DNA of 64,000 bases from Turnera subulata (GCA_028386065.3 JAKUCV010002828.1:130500-194499); one strand, 5' to 3'. Counted from the stretch's first letter, positions 22,410-35,680 are shown. Numbers and translations: made by a program. The notes: generated by a model not told the origin, from the letters alone.

Positions 22410-25400
22410 TGTAACAGCCCGGGTAAAAATTTGGTATTTTTACCGGATTGTAAAAGTCTTTTTACAGTGATTTACGAATGAATTAATCTTGGGTAATTAA
22501 TTCAAGGTAAATCGAGCATCGTTTTTCGAAACCGAGGGTTTTCCCGCGCTCGGGATTTTTCCGTGGATTTTCGGGACCTAAGTTGGTATTTTTCGGGTCC
22601 TGGAATCTTCGGAAAATCACACCGGAAAATAACCAAGAAGGTATCAGTTATTTTCTGGTCCGGACCGGACTCGCTCCATAATACAAACAAGCTGCATTAT
22701 TGATCGTCACAGGTTGCACAGTGTTTTCACGGTTTATAAAAGGAAGCAGGAGAAGAGAAAAAAAGAGAAGAAGAAAAGAGGAAGAAAGGAGAGAAAAAAA
22801 AAGAGAGGAAAAGAAAAAAAGAGAAAGAAAAAAAAGAGAGAAAAAAAAAAGAGAACCAATCAGGAATCAGAAAAAAAAGAAAAGAAAATAGAAAAAATAG
22901 AAAAAAAGAAAAAAGGAAAAATAAAAAAAAAAGAAGAAAAGAAAGAAAAAAAAAGAAGAAAAACCCGTGAACAGTGCCGTCACCCTCGGGTCACTGTGCA
23001 CGCCGACGAGATCCACGCCGCCGTTCGCCACACCGCCGCCACCAGCCTCTTCTCCTCGCCGTCGCCTTCTCAATGCCGCTGACCCCGTGCTTTTCTGTCC
23101 ACCGAAACGCCGCGACGCGCCGTTGACCCGTCGTGCAACCCGCGGGTCTTCTTCCCCGTGCTCCTGCTCAGCCGCCGCGACGCCTCGCGCCGCCTTTCCA
23201 CCGCCCTTGGAGTCGCCAGCGTCGCCTCTTGCCCGCGCCAGCTTCCTTCGCGTTGTCGCGCCGCCGCCGCCGTTCCTAAGGTAAGAATCCGACTCATTTG
23301 GGCGGGTCGCGGCCGGGTCGCGCCTCCCATGGGTGCTGGGTTGCCGGGTTGGGTTGTTTTATTTTTTTAAAAAAAATATATATATATATGTATATATATA
23401 TATAATTATTCTGGTATTTAATTTTCAAAAAAATATATATATACCTTGATAATTATGTTTTGTTTTGGAAAAAATGTTATTATATATATTTAGGAAAAAG
23501 ATAAATATAATATATATATTTTTTGGAAATTATAAATACGTTATTATTTTTCTGAAAAATTATGGTAATTAACTTTGGAAAATATATATGGTATACATGA
23601 TTTATATTTCTGAAATATATAATTATTTTGATAATATAATTGTTTGGAAAAGTATTTTATGTTTGGAAATATATATGTATATTTATAAATTTGTATATAT
23701 TTTCAGAAATCATTTTTTATGAACATATATTTTCTGGTAATAACAAATATAGCATATGATTAATATATATATTTTTGCTAAATAATAATATTTGGTAATT
23801 ATATTATGGTAAATAGTTTTATAAAAGTATTTTGGAAAATATATATATAAATATGTTATCTTTTCTAGAAAATTATGGTGATTATATTTTGGGAAAAGTA
23901 TAATTAATTTATGAAAATATTTTGAAAAGAGTTTTAATTAAAGTATGGTACCAAAATTATATTCGGATATACGTACGGTATAGTATTTTCAGTAAAAAAT
24001 GATAATAAAGGATATGAACCGGGATGGGGTATTTCGCAGTTTTGGCATCATAGCATACCAATTATGTGCATTTATGTGAGCGTATTTTTTTGTTGTATAG
24101 GTTATGATATCGGGCAGTTTCCCGAGGAGCCGGCTTTGGACCGGTTGATGTCTTCAGAGTTGAGTAATCGGCTAAGGTGAGGATGGATAACCTTCGATAT
24201 GTGCCCGTAATGTTGTGTGTGTATTTTTGTTGTTTGATTGAACTACTGAGATGTTTATCGATTGTTGTTTGTTTGCCATGGATGTTGTTGATGATGCCGG
24301 TTTGTGTTGTTGGATTGTGGATATTGTGAGTAATCATTGAACTGTTAATTATGAATAATTGGTGTTATGAAATATTGATGGTTTAGTCTGTGGATTAACC
24401 TGTGGTAATGATAAGTTGAATAACTTGAGAAAATGAATATTGGAAATTGAGATGATATATATATATTATTGTTGGATATTTGTTGATGCCGGTTCTGTGC
24501 GTGATTCTTTGTTATTGTTCTGCTTGATTGAATTGTTGTTTTGACTGTTATTGGTTTATTGGATACTGTGTTGTATTGACGTTGGATTGTGAGTAAGTGA
24601 TGCTATGAAACTGTTGACGGAATAGTCTGTGGTATAACTTGAGTTAATAGGAAGTTGGATAATTGTTTGACTGTTATGGATATTGTGATTGTTGTTGGTG
24701 GACTGTGTTGTGATTGGATAATTGGAATAACTTATGGAATGGATAATTGGGACAGAGAAAATGGAAAATGGAAATTGATTTGAGATGATGATTTAATTGT
24801 CACGTGGTAAGTAGAGGTACGACCGGATGGTTTGAGGCTGTTTTGGTGGTGGCCATGATTTGGGTTTCTAGTGATAGGCATGTTGATGCCGGTTTGATTG
24901 AGATGTTGATCCCTGAGATTGTGATTGAGATGTTGATCCCTGAGATTGTGATTGGGATGTTGATCCCTGAGATTGTGATTAGGATGTTGATCCCTGAGAT
25001 TGTTATTGGGATGTTGATCCTTGAGATTTGTTATTGGGATGTTGATCCCTGAGATTTGTTATTGGGATGTTGATCCCGGGTTCTTTTTGGTCTGGCACCA
25101 TAAACAGGTTGATAGCCTGGTACGACCTTAGCTTATCCGTGACGGGGGCCAGAAGATAAAATTGGAATAATAATAGAGTCTTGGGTATGTTTGTGTCGAG
25201 TCTTTGGGTTTGTTCTGTCTTGTGCGGTATTATCTTTGGTATGGTTTGTGTCTGTTGTCTGTATTACCTACTTTTAAGTATTATGGTTGCCTGTATATCT
25301 CTGTTTATCCTTGGTTGGTGAGCACTTCGGACTCACCCCTCACCTCGGGCTTTCGTCCCGTAGGTTGAGTTATTTGTGGTTCAGGTTTGATGCATACCAG

Positions 25401-25730
25401 ACAGGTTGCGGCGTTATCCCTTGGACAGGACTCGGATCCATTAGTTTGCTTCTGTTTCGCATACAGTGTCTTTGTGAGTTATTAAGTCTTCCGTTGTGCA
25501 TTATATTACTATTGTTGGGCCATTGGGCCGATTATGATGTTATAGATGATTTCGGGTTCGGGTGATATGTTTTGTTGTTGGGCCGTAGGGCCAGATTTCT
25601 GATGTTTTTATTTTGGGCTGTTGGGCCCGAGTTTCTGTTATATACACTGTATGCTGGGGTTGTTTGGTTGGGTCGTTATAGTTCCGGCACGTGTTTACTG
25701 TGTACGGTAAATGCGGGTCGGGGCGTTTCA
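22410..25730 (+). repeat. Family L copy 2, 5' LTR
   Basis: It has a TATA box at 22735-22740 (GGTTTATAAAAGGAAG), a purine-rich leader (about 22745-22965), a GC-rich block (22966-23280) and donor-like CTAAG/GTAAGA at 23281. AT-rich DNA follows, with acceptor-like TTGTTGTATAG ending 24100. A 27-bp-period minisatellite of GGGATGTTGATCCCTGAGA units runs at about 24895-25075. The end GGGGCGTTTCA is shared by most copies. Confidence 0.85.
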
Positions 25731-25756
25731 TTTTGGTAGTGGAGCGGGCGTTAGGT
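25731..25756 (+). promoter_or_regulatory. Primer-binding-site region of copy 2
   Basis: Directly after the LTR comes TTTTGGTAGTGGAGCGGG. The copy at 61259 reads TTTTGGTAGCGGAGCGGG. TTTGGTA..GGAGC is similar to the initiator-Met-tRNA type PBS (TGGTATCAGAGC) used by many plant LTR elements, but altered. The tRNA assignment is an inference. Confidence 0.55.
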
Positions 25757-25845
25757 CTTGTTGGGAAGTCCTTGTGTGTTTGTTGTTCTTGTTTGCATAG
25801 TTCGCTCCATTTGTTTATTATTTTATATCATTTAGTTAGTGCATT

Positions 25846-25902
25846 ATGGATCCAGTCAAGGGACGCCAGTTGTCGCAGAACATTCACATAAGAGGTAAAT
25901 GA
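25846..25902 (+). pseudogene. Gag-like stub, copy 2 (18 codons)
   Basis: A short sense-strand frame, MDPVKGRQLSQNIHIRGK then stop, sits about 115 bp after the PBS where gag would start. The copy at 61373-61420 reads MDPVKGRQLSRSIHI then stop. It is probably what remains of gag after the rest was replaced. It is too short to be diagnostic. Confidence 0.45.
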
Positions 25903-25996
25903 TGCCATAAATAAGCAAAAATATAAATATTATTAATATTGCTAATAATATTATTACAAACATTAATATTACATTGATATTTTATAAAAAAAACAT

Positions 25997-26622
25997 TCAT
26001 CGCCTTGGAACAACGTTGACCCTGAAGCTGTTGGGGTCATTATTGATGTTGACTTGGATGCTGTCGCTCCACGAGAACTGGAGTGGGATGAGACCGTGAT
26101 CGTCTTCAGGCTGCCATTGGGTCTCCGTGAGAAGAACCATGTTGGGCTTGTATTGGTTCTTCAGGTCCCTCAGGGTACGCGAGAACTCCTGGGAACGCCT
26201 AGTGACTCCTCTGCAGTTCCACACCAGTAGTCGGGCCTTTGGCCAAGTTGCAGGAAACCGAGTGAGTCTGGGCATGCTTTGGGTCGTCATCGAGAGCTGG
26301 TAGTAGGTACCTTGGTCCAGGAAATGGCAAGGGGACTCTAGGTTAAACTCCTGAAGTCTTTCAGAAATGAAAAATAAGACGGAGTTGGCCGAGCCGTAGA
26401 AGAAGGTCCTCAGAGTGCCATGGTCCTCTAGGAAGAACATCTCCTCTATGAGAGTGACGAAGAATCTGGACGAGTAGAGTTCGTCGATGAAGACCAGACG
26501 GGCATTCTGCTGAGCTCGTTCGAAAGTTCCTCTGGACGCTCGTTGATCATGCTGTAGGCCAGCCGGTTTCTTCTGCCTAGGTTGGCACCTTCGACGAAGA
26601 AGACGGATAATGGAGCAGGCAT
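25997..26622 (-). pseudogene. ORF-A copy 2, antisense frame with frameshift
   Basis: The ATG is at 26622 and the first 45 or so codons match the other copies. A small deletion near 26505 then breaks the frame. From 26440 the frame is open to the stop at 25997, passing through QLSMTTQSMPRLTR with no stop, which shows the N-terminal and endonuclease-like parts belong to one protein. The endonuclease-like part has LLVWNCRG, KPNMVLLTET and FSWSD. Compared with copy 3, about 19 codons before FSWSD are missing. A TATA-like box (plus 26733-26740) is 111 bp upstream. Confidence 0.65.
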
Positions 26623-27489
26623 TCTGACTTGGTGATTTTGTGTTTTTACTGAACGTGTTTGTGTTTATTTTTGTAAACGTGTTACAAACTTGCTTTCAAA
26701 TGCTTTTGATGATTTACACCTCACCGCTCCGTCTTTTATACTCTTATGGGGAGCGTGATTACTGTTTTCGATTTCCAAGATTTTGCTTTTTGAAAATTTT
26801 GCCGTTGCTTCATTTATTGCTTCGTTACTTTATACGTTTTTTGGCTACAAATGCCAATGTTTTCAGCCCTTTTCCATCTCACGATTTTCTAACGCCCTGG
26901 CTACCTTGGCATTTCTTTTTATAGTTTTTCTATATTTTCCTGCATCTTTAATCACATGCATCCGTGACCGTTGTGGCTAGACTGATGGGGCCATACCTTG
27001 GGTAGAGTGCATGTGCGACAAGCTTACACCTGTTCGGACATCATGGAGGGATACGAGACTTGACAGACTTTTTTGGCTCATGCGGAATTTGTGAACAAGT
27101 GGATAGCGTTTCTTTCGAGGGACACAGGACGCTCTCGTGATCATCGCCTTGCGAGTTAACAGACGTCTTTTTCACGAGGGAAACAGACGTCACCGTTAGC
27201 TGTGCATGTCACGTTTCTCGGGATCGAGGATGTTTACGTCCGATATGAGCGCCGAACATGAAAACATGTTTTTGTTTTAACTTCTTTATGTTTTGGTTTT
27301 GTTAAACGAGTTTTTGTGCTTTTAATTTCTTTATGTTTGATTTTATTTCCTTATTGTTGATTTTTGTTCTGCTTTGAGATGTTTTATTTTTCTGTTTAAC
27401 ACAAGACTTCGTAACATAAGAGTTTTGATTTAAAAAGAAAACTTATTTTATTTAATTCATAACAATTTTACAACAGGAGAAGAAGTACT

Positions 27490-27888
27490 CTATGGAGCTA
27501 CTTGCTTCTCTAGGTCTTTTACAAGCTTTTGGATGTTTTTGACGTGGGGAAAGAGTTCCGCTTACGCCAGTTCTATCTACATCACCGCCAAGCTGATCTT
27601 CCTCAGTGAGACGTTCAGCTGCGATAGCGTCTGCAGCGGAGTGCTGCTTTCAGCCGTTGCCTTGCCCTTCCTATCATTAGCATCCTTGCGACCGGATGGC
27701 TCCTCCTTGCCGACAGGTTTCTTCCGCCGTCTTCGAGAGACCACTATGTGTTCTTTCAGACCGATGATGTTCGTCTTGAAGCGTTTCTTCGGAGGTTCTT
27801 CATCGGAGCTTGTCAGGAAAGCAGTGCCACCGATATAGCAGTTGTCCTCGGAGTCTGAGGTGGTTCTTGACCTTAGTGGAGAGTCCAT
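27490..27888 (-). pseudogene. ORF-B copy 2, antisense frame with nonsense codon
   Basis: It starts MDSPLRSRTTSDSEDN, with the basic blocks PPKKRFK and RRRRKK. A CAG-to-TAG change ends it at 27577; the frame otherwise continues to the family stop at 27490. It is a few codons longer than the other copies in the Lys-rich middle. A minus-strand TATAAAT (plus 27924-27930) is 36 bp upstream of the ATG. Confidence 0.7.
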
Positions 27889-28041
27889 GGCTGAGAGTGA
27901 GTGTCTCAGTTATGAGGTTTGGTATTTATAAGAGGATGAGATGTCGCTTAAGGGTACAAGCGGTATCTCGCGTTGAGTTTGGACACCTGGCAGAGTGTGC
28001 CAGAAGCTTATCATGGTAGGACCCACGGATAAGACGGAATT

Positions 28042-28074
28042 TCGGGGACGAAATTCTTTTTAAGGTGGGTAGAA
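28042..28074 (+). promoter_or_regulatory. Gypsy-like 3' signature and polypurine tract, copy 2
   Basis: TCGGGGACGAAATTC followed by TTTTTAAGGTGGGTAGAA abuts the 3' LTR. The same segment is at about 3400-3432 and 63484-63516. It is the usual end of pol and polypurine tract of Ty3/gypsy chromoviruses, and it supports descent of family L from such an element. Confidence 0.75.
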
Positions 28075-29295
28075 TGTAACAGCCCGGATAAAAATTTGGT
28101 ATTTTTATCTGACTGTAAAAGTCTTTTTACAGTGATTTACCGAATGAATTAATCTTGGGTAATTAATTCAAGGTAAATCGAGCGTCGTTTTTCGAAACCG
28201 AGGGTTTTCCCGCACTCGGGATTTTTCCTTGGATTTTTCAGACCTAAGTTGGTATTTTTCGGGTCCTGAAATCTTCGAAAAATCATACCGGAAAATAACC
28301 AAGAGGGTATCAGTTATTTTTTGGTCCGGACCGGACTCGCTCCATAATGCAGACAAGCTGCATTATTGATCGTCACAGGTTGCATAGTGTTTCACGGTTT
28401 ATAAAAGGAAGCAGGAGAAGAGAAAAAAAGAGAAGAAGAAAAGAGGAAGAAAGGAGAGAAAAAAAAGAGAGGACAAGAAAAAAAGAGAAAGAAAAAAAAG
28501 AGAAAAAAAAAAGAAAAGAGAGAAAAAAAGAAAAAAAAGAGAACTAATCAGAATCAGAAAAAAAGAAAAGAAAATAGAAAAAAATACAAAAAAAAGAAGA
28601 AAGGAAAAATAGAAAAAAAAAGAAGAAAAGAAAGAAAAAAAAACTAGAAAAACCCGTGAACAGTGCCGTCACCCTCGGGTCACTGTGCACGCCGACGAGA
28701 TCCACGCCGCCGTTCGCCACACTGCCGCCACCAGCCTCTTCTCCTCGCCGTCGCCTTCTCAATGCCGCTAACCCCGTGCTTTTCCGTCCACCGAAACCCC
28801 GCGACGCGCCGTTGACCCGTCGTGCAACCCGCGGGTCTTCTTCCCCGTGCTCCTGCTCAGCCGCCGCGACGCCTCGCGCCGCCTTTCCACCGCCCTTGGA
28901 GTCGCCAACGTCGCCTCTTGCCCGCGCCAGCTTCCTTCGCGTTGTCGCGCCGCCTCCGCCGTTCCTTAGGTAAGAATCCGACTCATCTGGGCGGGTCGCG
29001 GCCGGGTCGCGCCTCCCATGGGTGCTGGATTGCCGGGCTGGGTTCTTTTATATATTTTTTAAAAAAATATATATATCTGTATATATATATATATATAATT
29101 ATTCTGGTATTTAATTTTCAAAAAATATATATATATTCACTTTGAGAAAAATATAGAAAGTATGATTAATGGTTTTACGGAAAAATATATGTATATATAT
29201 ACCTTGATAATTATGTTTTGTTTTGGAAAAAAATGTTATTATATATATTTAGGAAAAAGATAAATATTATATATATATATTCTGGAAATTATAAA

Positions 29296-32200
29296 TGAAA
29301 CGCCCCGACCCGTATTTACCGTACACAGTAAACACGTGCCGGAACTGTAACAACCCAACCCAACATAACCCAGCATACAGTGTAAACAATAGAAAACTGG
29401 CTCAACAGCCCAAAGTATAAACCTCATAAATCTGGCCCTTCGGCCCAACAACAAAATATCACATCCGGCTCAAGGCCCAATAATAACAATAAACAGCACA
29501 GCGGAAGACTTAATAACTCACAAGGACACTGTATGCGACACATGATGCAAACTATGGATCCAAGCCCTGTCCAAGGGATAACGCTGCAGTCTGTCTGGAA
29601 CGCACCAAGCCTGTACAACAAATAACTCATCCTACGGGATGAAAGCCCGCAGGTGAGGGGTGAGTCCGAAGTGCTCACCGACGAAGGATAAACAGTGATA
29701 TGCATGCAACCGTAAAACAGTAAAGTAAACACAAGCAAATCAACAGCACATTTCGGAGTAATCACAATAATCTCAATAGTAAGACACAGATAATCACAAC
29801 ACAAGAAAACTACCATAATCAACTGTACCAAAACCAAAAGAATAATTATTATTAATTCAAATTTTATCTTCCGGCCCCTGTCATTGGACAAGCTAGGGTC
29901 GTACCAGGTTATCAATTAATTCCAGATGCTAGGTCATGAGAACCATACTATTCTTACCATACCGGGTTCAACAACCCAAAACTGGATATTTGGTATATCC
30001 AAACCACTGGGCATTCGGTATACCCCAACCACAGGCATCAACATGCCAACCGGATATTCGGTATATCCGAATCACTGGGTATTTGGTATACCCTAACCAT
30101 AGGCAACAACATGCCAACCGGATATTCGGTATATCCGAACCACTGGGTATTTGGTATACCCTAACCTCAGGCAACAACATGCCAACCAAATCAAGTAACC
30201 AAACCAAGTAACCGACCATAGCATCCCAAAATTAATTTTCAAACCATCGGTCGTACCACTACTTCCCGCATATATCATCATCTCATATCAATTCCAACTT
30301 CCAATTTCCAATTTCCATTTCTCAATTATTCACAGTCAATAGTTTATTCCAATTATCCAATCACAACACTGTCTACCATCAACAATCACAATATCCATAA
30401 CAGTCAAACAATTTTCCAATTTCCTACTAGCTCAAGTTACACAACAGACCAATCCTTCAACAGTTTCATAACATCAATTACTCACAGTCCAACATCAATC
30501 ACAACACAGTATCCAATAAACCAACAACAGTCATACAGCGGTTCAATCAAGCAAATCAACATCATAGCAAGAACAGCAACAATAACCATAGCAGCCAAAT
30601 ACCCAACACAATTCCATATTACCAAATATCCATCAACAATACATATAACACCAATTATTCACAATTAACAGTTCATCACAATATCCACACGACCAATAGC
30701 GCAGTCCAACAACAGCAACATCAATAACCATAACAGTCAAATATCCAACAATGACCCTCTCAGTAGTTCATTCAAACAACAAAACACACAACTAACCACA
30801 TTGACCAGTTCATCATTATTCTCAACACAATATCACAAATTCAATATCACAGTCTAACATCAACAACAACGCCAACATCATAGCAGTCAATCAACCAACA
30901 GTAATCATCTCAGCAGTTCAATCAAGCAACAAAACAAACACAGTATTACGGGCACATATCAAGGGTTATCCATCCTCACCTTGGCCGATTACTCAACTCC
31001 GGAAATAATGACCGGTCCGACGCCGGCTCCTCGGGAAACTGCCCGATATCCAAATCTATACCACAAAACAACATATATACATAAATGCACATAATCGGTA
31101 TACTATGATGCCCAAACTGCGAAACTACCCATCCCGGTTATATATCCTTTATTATCATTTTTACCGAAAATATTTTACCGTACGTATTTCCGAATATAAT
31201 TTCGGTACCATACTTTAATTAAAACTCTTTCAAAATATATTTTCATAAAATAATTATAATTTTCCAAAATAATAATCATCATACTTTTTCCAGAAAAATA
31301 ATAACCTATTTATAATTTATAGAAAATATTTATAGTATTTATCTTTTTCTAAATATACATAATAATATTTCCAACACAAAATATAATTACCTTTAATTTA
31401 CAAAGTACATATATGTATAATTTCCACAACCTCAATTTCCAGAGAAAATAATACATATATTAAATTTCCAGAAATTATTTTCATGGTATATATATATATT
31501 TTCCAAATAATAATAGTTTCCAAAACAAAACATAATTATTTATCAAAGTAAATATATTTATATTTTAATAAAAATACCAGAGTTAAATTGGCAGTAATTT
31601 ACTTAAAATAACTATATATTTTTTTTTCAAAATTAATTTCCAGAATATAGATAAATATATATATATGTATAATTTGTTTTTTTATTAACGGACTGGGCCA
31701 TGAATAGTGTCGGCCCAGACCAAGGCAACAGCCCGGCCCGGCCCAACAGATGCGGGTCAACCCGACCATTCCGGGTCGTGCCCATCTTCAACGGGTCTGC
31801 TCACCTCGGGGGGTTGCAGACGACGGCGCGGCATGGGACGACGGGCGGCTGGCGACGCGGCGTGCAGGTGAATGGCAGGAGGCACGACTACAGGCGGCTG
31901 AAGCGGCGGTTGACCACGGCGAGGAAGTAGCGCAGAGGTGCCGGGCAAGAGAAACGGGCCGTCGGGTTCTCTGCTACCGGAGGCGCGTCAGGAGGAAGGC
32001 TCAGGCGGCGTTAGTCGCGTTCGAACGGCGACGGCGAGAAGGGGGCGACAGTGAGGTGGTGTCGCGTGTGGCGGCTGGCGGTGTTGGTGAGGGTCGATGC
32101 AGGTGATGGCGGCCGGCGGCTCTTCCCTTCCTCCTCCTTTTCTTTTTCTCTCCGATTCTTTCTTTTTCCTTTTTCTTATTTTCTTCTTCTCTTTTTTTTA

Positions 32201-32656
32201 TTTTCTTTTCCTTTCTTCTTTCATTCATTTTTTCCTCTCTTCTCTCTTTTTTTCTTTCTTTCCTCTTCTTTTTTTTTCTCTCTTCTTTCTTTTCTTCCTC
32301 TCCTGCTTCCTTCACCGGTCTTTAAACTGTTTTTTTTTTTTACTATGCAGCATGTGAATCTCCCCAATAATACAAATCGTCCGTATTACGGGCAAGTCCG
32401 GTCCGGACCAGAAAATAACAGATACCTCCTTAGTTATTTTCTGGTGTGATTTTCCGAGAAATTCCGAAACCCGAAAAATACCACTTAGGCCCGAAAAAAC
32501 CACGGGAAAATCACAAGCGCGGGAAAACTCTCGGTTTCGAAAAACGACTCCCGATTTACCTTGAATTAATTACCCAAGATTAATTCAACAGTAAATCACG
32601 GTAAAAAGACTTTTACAGTCCCGGTAAAAATCAAAAATTTTACCCGGGCTGTTACA
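29296..32656 (-). mobile_element. Family L solo LTR, reversed, nested in copy 2 3' LTR
   Basis: On the plus strand it reads TGAAACGCCCCGACCCG ... CCCGGGCTGTTACA, the reverse of a complete LTR of 3361 bp. The target duplication ATAAA is perfect (29291-29295 and 32657-32661). In sense (minus) direction it has the purine-rich leader (plus 32115-32335), a GC block with donor-like GAG/GTGAGC near 31805, and at plus 29975-30200 a roughly 60-bp repeat of paired hairpins. Confidence 0.9.
29975..30200 (-). repeat. Paired micro-hairpin minisatellite in the reversed solo LTR
   Basis: About three units of roughly 60 bp occur. On the plus strand, CGGATAT-TCGGT-ATATCCG alternates with GGGTAT-TTGGT-ATACCC, plus GGCAT-CAAC-ATGCC. 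The array sits where the other LTRs carry GGGAT-GTTG-ATCCC hairpins, so hairpin-forming ability is kept while the sequence differs. Confidence 0.75.
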
Positions 32657-35634
32657 ATAAATACATTATTATTTTTCTGGAAAATTATGGTAATTAACTT
32701 TGGAAAATATATATGGTATACATGATTTATATTTCTGAAATATATAATTATTTTGATAATATAATTTTTTGGAAAAGTATTTTATGTTTGGAAATATATA
32801 TGTATATTTATAAATTTTTATTTATTTTCAGAAATCAGTTTTTATGAATATATATTTTCTGGAAATAACAAATATAGCAAATGATTAATATATATATTTT
32901 TGATAAATAATAATATTTGGTAATTATATTATGGTAAATAGTTTTATAAAAGTATTTTGGAAAATATATATATAAATATGTTATCTTTTCCAGAAAATTA
33001 TGGTGATTATATTTTGGGAAAAGTATAATTAATTTATAAAAATATTTTGAAAAGAGTTTTAATGAAAGTATGGTACCAAAATTATATTCGGATATACGTA
33101 CGGTATAGTATTTTCGGTAAAAGATGATAATAAAGGATATGAACCGGGATGGGGTATTTCGCAGTTTTGGCATCATAGCATACCAATTATGTGCATTTAT
33201 GTGAGCGTATTGTTTTATTGTATAGGTTATGATATCGGGCAGTTTCCCGAGGAGCCGGCTTTGGACCGGTTGATGTCTTCAGAGTTGAGTAATCGACTAA
33301 GGTGAGGATGGATAACCTTGGATATGTGCCCGTAATGCTGTGTGTGTATTTTTGTTGTTTGATTGAACTAATGAGATGTTTATTGATTGTTGTTTGTTTG
33401 CCATGGATGTTGTTGATGATGCTGGTTTGTGTTGTTGGATTGTGGATATTGTGAGTAATCATTGAACTGTTAATTGTGAATAATTGGTGTTATGAAATAT
33501 TGATGGTTTAGTCTGTGGATTAACCTGTGGTAATGATAAGTTGAATAACTTGAGAAAATAAATATTGGAAATTAAGATGATATATATATATATTATTGTT
33601 GGATATTTGTTGATGCTGGTTCTGTTCATGATTCTTTGTTATTGTTCTGCTTGATTGAATCGTTGTGTTGACTTTTATTGGTTTATTGGATACTGTGTTG
33701 TGATTGACGTTGGATTGTGAGTAAGTGATGCTATGAAACTGTTGACGGAATAGTCTATTGTATAACTTAAGTTAATAGGAAGTTGGATAATTGTTTGACT
33801 GTTATGGATATTGTGATTGTTGTCGGTGGACTGTGTTGTGATTGGATAATTGGAATAAATTATGGAATGGATAATTGGGAAAAAGAAAATGGAAATTGGA
33901 AATTGATTTGAGAAGATGATTTAATTGTCACGTGGTAAGTAGAGGTACGACCGGATGGTTTGAGGCTGTTTTGTGGTGGCCATGATCTGGGTTACTTTTG
34001 ATGGGCATGTTGATGCCGGTTTGATTGGGATATTGATCACTCAGATTGTGATTGGGATGTTGATCCCTGAGATTGTGATTGGGATGTTGATCCCTGAGAC
34101 TGTGAATGGGAAGTTGATCCCTGAGATTGTGATTGGGATGTTGATCCCTGAGATTGTTATTGGGATGTTGATCCCTGAGATTTGTTATTGGGATGTTGAT
34201 CCCTGAGATTTGTTATTGGGATGTTGATCTCGGGTTCTTTTTGATCTAGCACCATAAATAGGTTGATAGCATGGTACGACCTTAGCTTATCCGTGACGGG
34301 GGCCAGAAAGATAAAATTGGAATAATAATAGAGTCTTGGGTATGTTTGGGACGAGTCTTTGGGTTTGTTCTGTCTTGTGCGGTAATGTCTTTGGTATGGT
34401 TTGTGTCTGTTGTCTGTATTACCTTCTTTTAAGTATTATGGTTGCCTGCATATCTCTGTTTATCCTTGGTTGGTGAGCACTTCAGACTCACCCCTCACCT
34501 GCGGGCTTTCATCCCGTAGGTTGAGTTATTTGTGGTTCAGGTTTGATGCATACTAGATAGGTTGCGGCGTTATCCCTTGGACAGGACTCGGATCCATTAG
34601 TTTGCATCTGTGTCGCATACAGTGTCTTTGTGAGTTATTAAGTCTTCCGCTGTGCATTATATTACTATTGTTGGGCCATTGGGCCGATTATGATGTTATA
34701 GATGATTTCGGGTTCGGGTGATATGTTTTGTTGTTGGGCCGTAGGGCCAGATTTCTGATGTTTCTATTTTGGGCTGTTGGGCCCGAGTTTCTATTATATA
34801 CACTGTATGCTGGGGTTGTTTGGTTGGCTCTTTACAGTTCCGACACGTGTTTATTGTGTACGGTAAATGCGGGTCGGGGCGTTTCAAACCCGACGAGTGA
34901 GCCGCCCGGATCCGCCGTTCCATCACCAACAACCGCAGTTGCAGCACCAGCAGCCACCGCACCTCCTCCCTCGCTTTACCTTCCTATCGCTCCGCCTCGC
35001 CTTCCTCGCGCTCCTGCCGTCCGTCGCCACCGTCGCTGCTAGGTGAGCAGACCCGGATGGTGAAGACAACCCGGATGGGTTATCGATACGGGTCGGGTTG
35101 ACCCGGGTGTGGTTGGGTTTGATCATGGGCTTGGGAGTTTGGACCTGGGCTTGGTGCTGGGCTTGCTGTGTGGGCTGGCGCCTGGGCTCCTGTGAGGGGC
35201 TTGGCTTTAGCCCATATAGTAGGCTGGGCTTGGACTGATAGGCCCAATCCATTTTTAAAAAAATTAGATTAAAATTAAATTAATGTTTACAAAATTAAAT
35301 TCTGGGATGGATTAATTTTGGAAAATATATGGTATATAGTATCATAGAAAAAAAATATGAGGAATATGGCTTTGGAAATAAATAAATAAGTTGATATACA
35401 TATTACTATAAGGTAAGTACTTTTGGAAAATATATACACATATGATTATTACGTTTGGAAAAAAATATATATTATGGAATATATATTATCTGGGAAAAAT
35501 AAATATATAATATATGGTTATATTTTGTGAAAATAAATAAAGTAATTATCATGTTATATTATTTTCAAGAAACTAAGGTAATTATGTTATGGTTATTTTA
35601 ATAATAATATGGTAAGAATGAGTTGTAGTATTTT

Positions 35635-35640
<6 letters not shown>

Positions 35641-35679
<39 letters not shown>
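35641..35679. repeat. (TA)n microsatellite
   Basis: About 19 uninterrupted TA units lie in the AT-rich part of the outer solo LTR. Confidence 0.95.

Positions 35680-35680
<1 letters not shown>

Larger units (their letters stand above)
22410..34886 (+). mobile_element. Family L non-autonomous element, copy 2 (both LTRs)
   Basis: The 5' LTR is 22410-25730 (3321 bp), the internal region 25731-28074 (2344 bp), and the 3' LTR 28075-34886, itself interrupted by a reversed solo LTR at 29296-32656. The near-duplicated target is AATCC (22405-22409) and AACCC (34887-34891), one mismatch. The two LTRs differ at many sites, mostly C-to-T type, so it is older than the copy at 58.5 kb. The internal region has a PBS-like start, a gag-like stub, ORF-A and ORF-B in antisense, and a PPT; no protease, RT, RNase H or integrase is present. 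Confidence 0.88.
28075..34886 (+). repeat. Family L copy 2, 3' LTR, split by a reversed solo LTR
   Basis: The first part is 28075-29295 and the second resumes at about 32662. Its TATA box is at 28400-28407, with a GC-rich block ending at a donor-like TTAG/GTAAGA near 28972. A hairpin minisatellite (GGGATGTTGATCCC units) lies at 34020-34230. It ends GGGGCGTTTCA. Continuity across the insertion is shown by the 5' LTR, which reads straight through the matching site. Confidence 0.85.

Noticed and set aside
22967..23330. Arg/Pro/Ala-rich frames in the GC block of the LTRs (also 28656-28973 and 59155-59532)
   Set aside because: Open in several frames because of high GC; frame and length are not kept between LTR copies of different subfamilies. 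The GC block is discussed as an intron-like unit instead.
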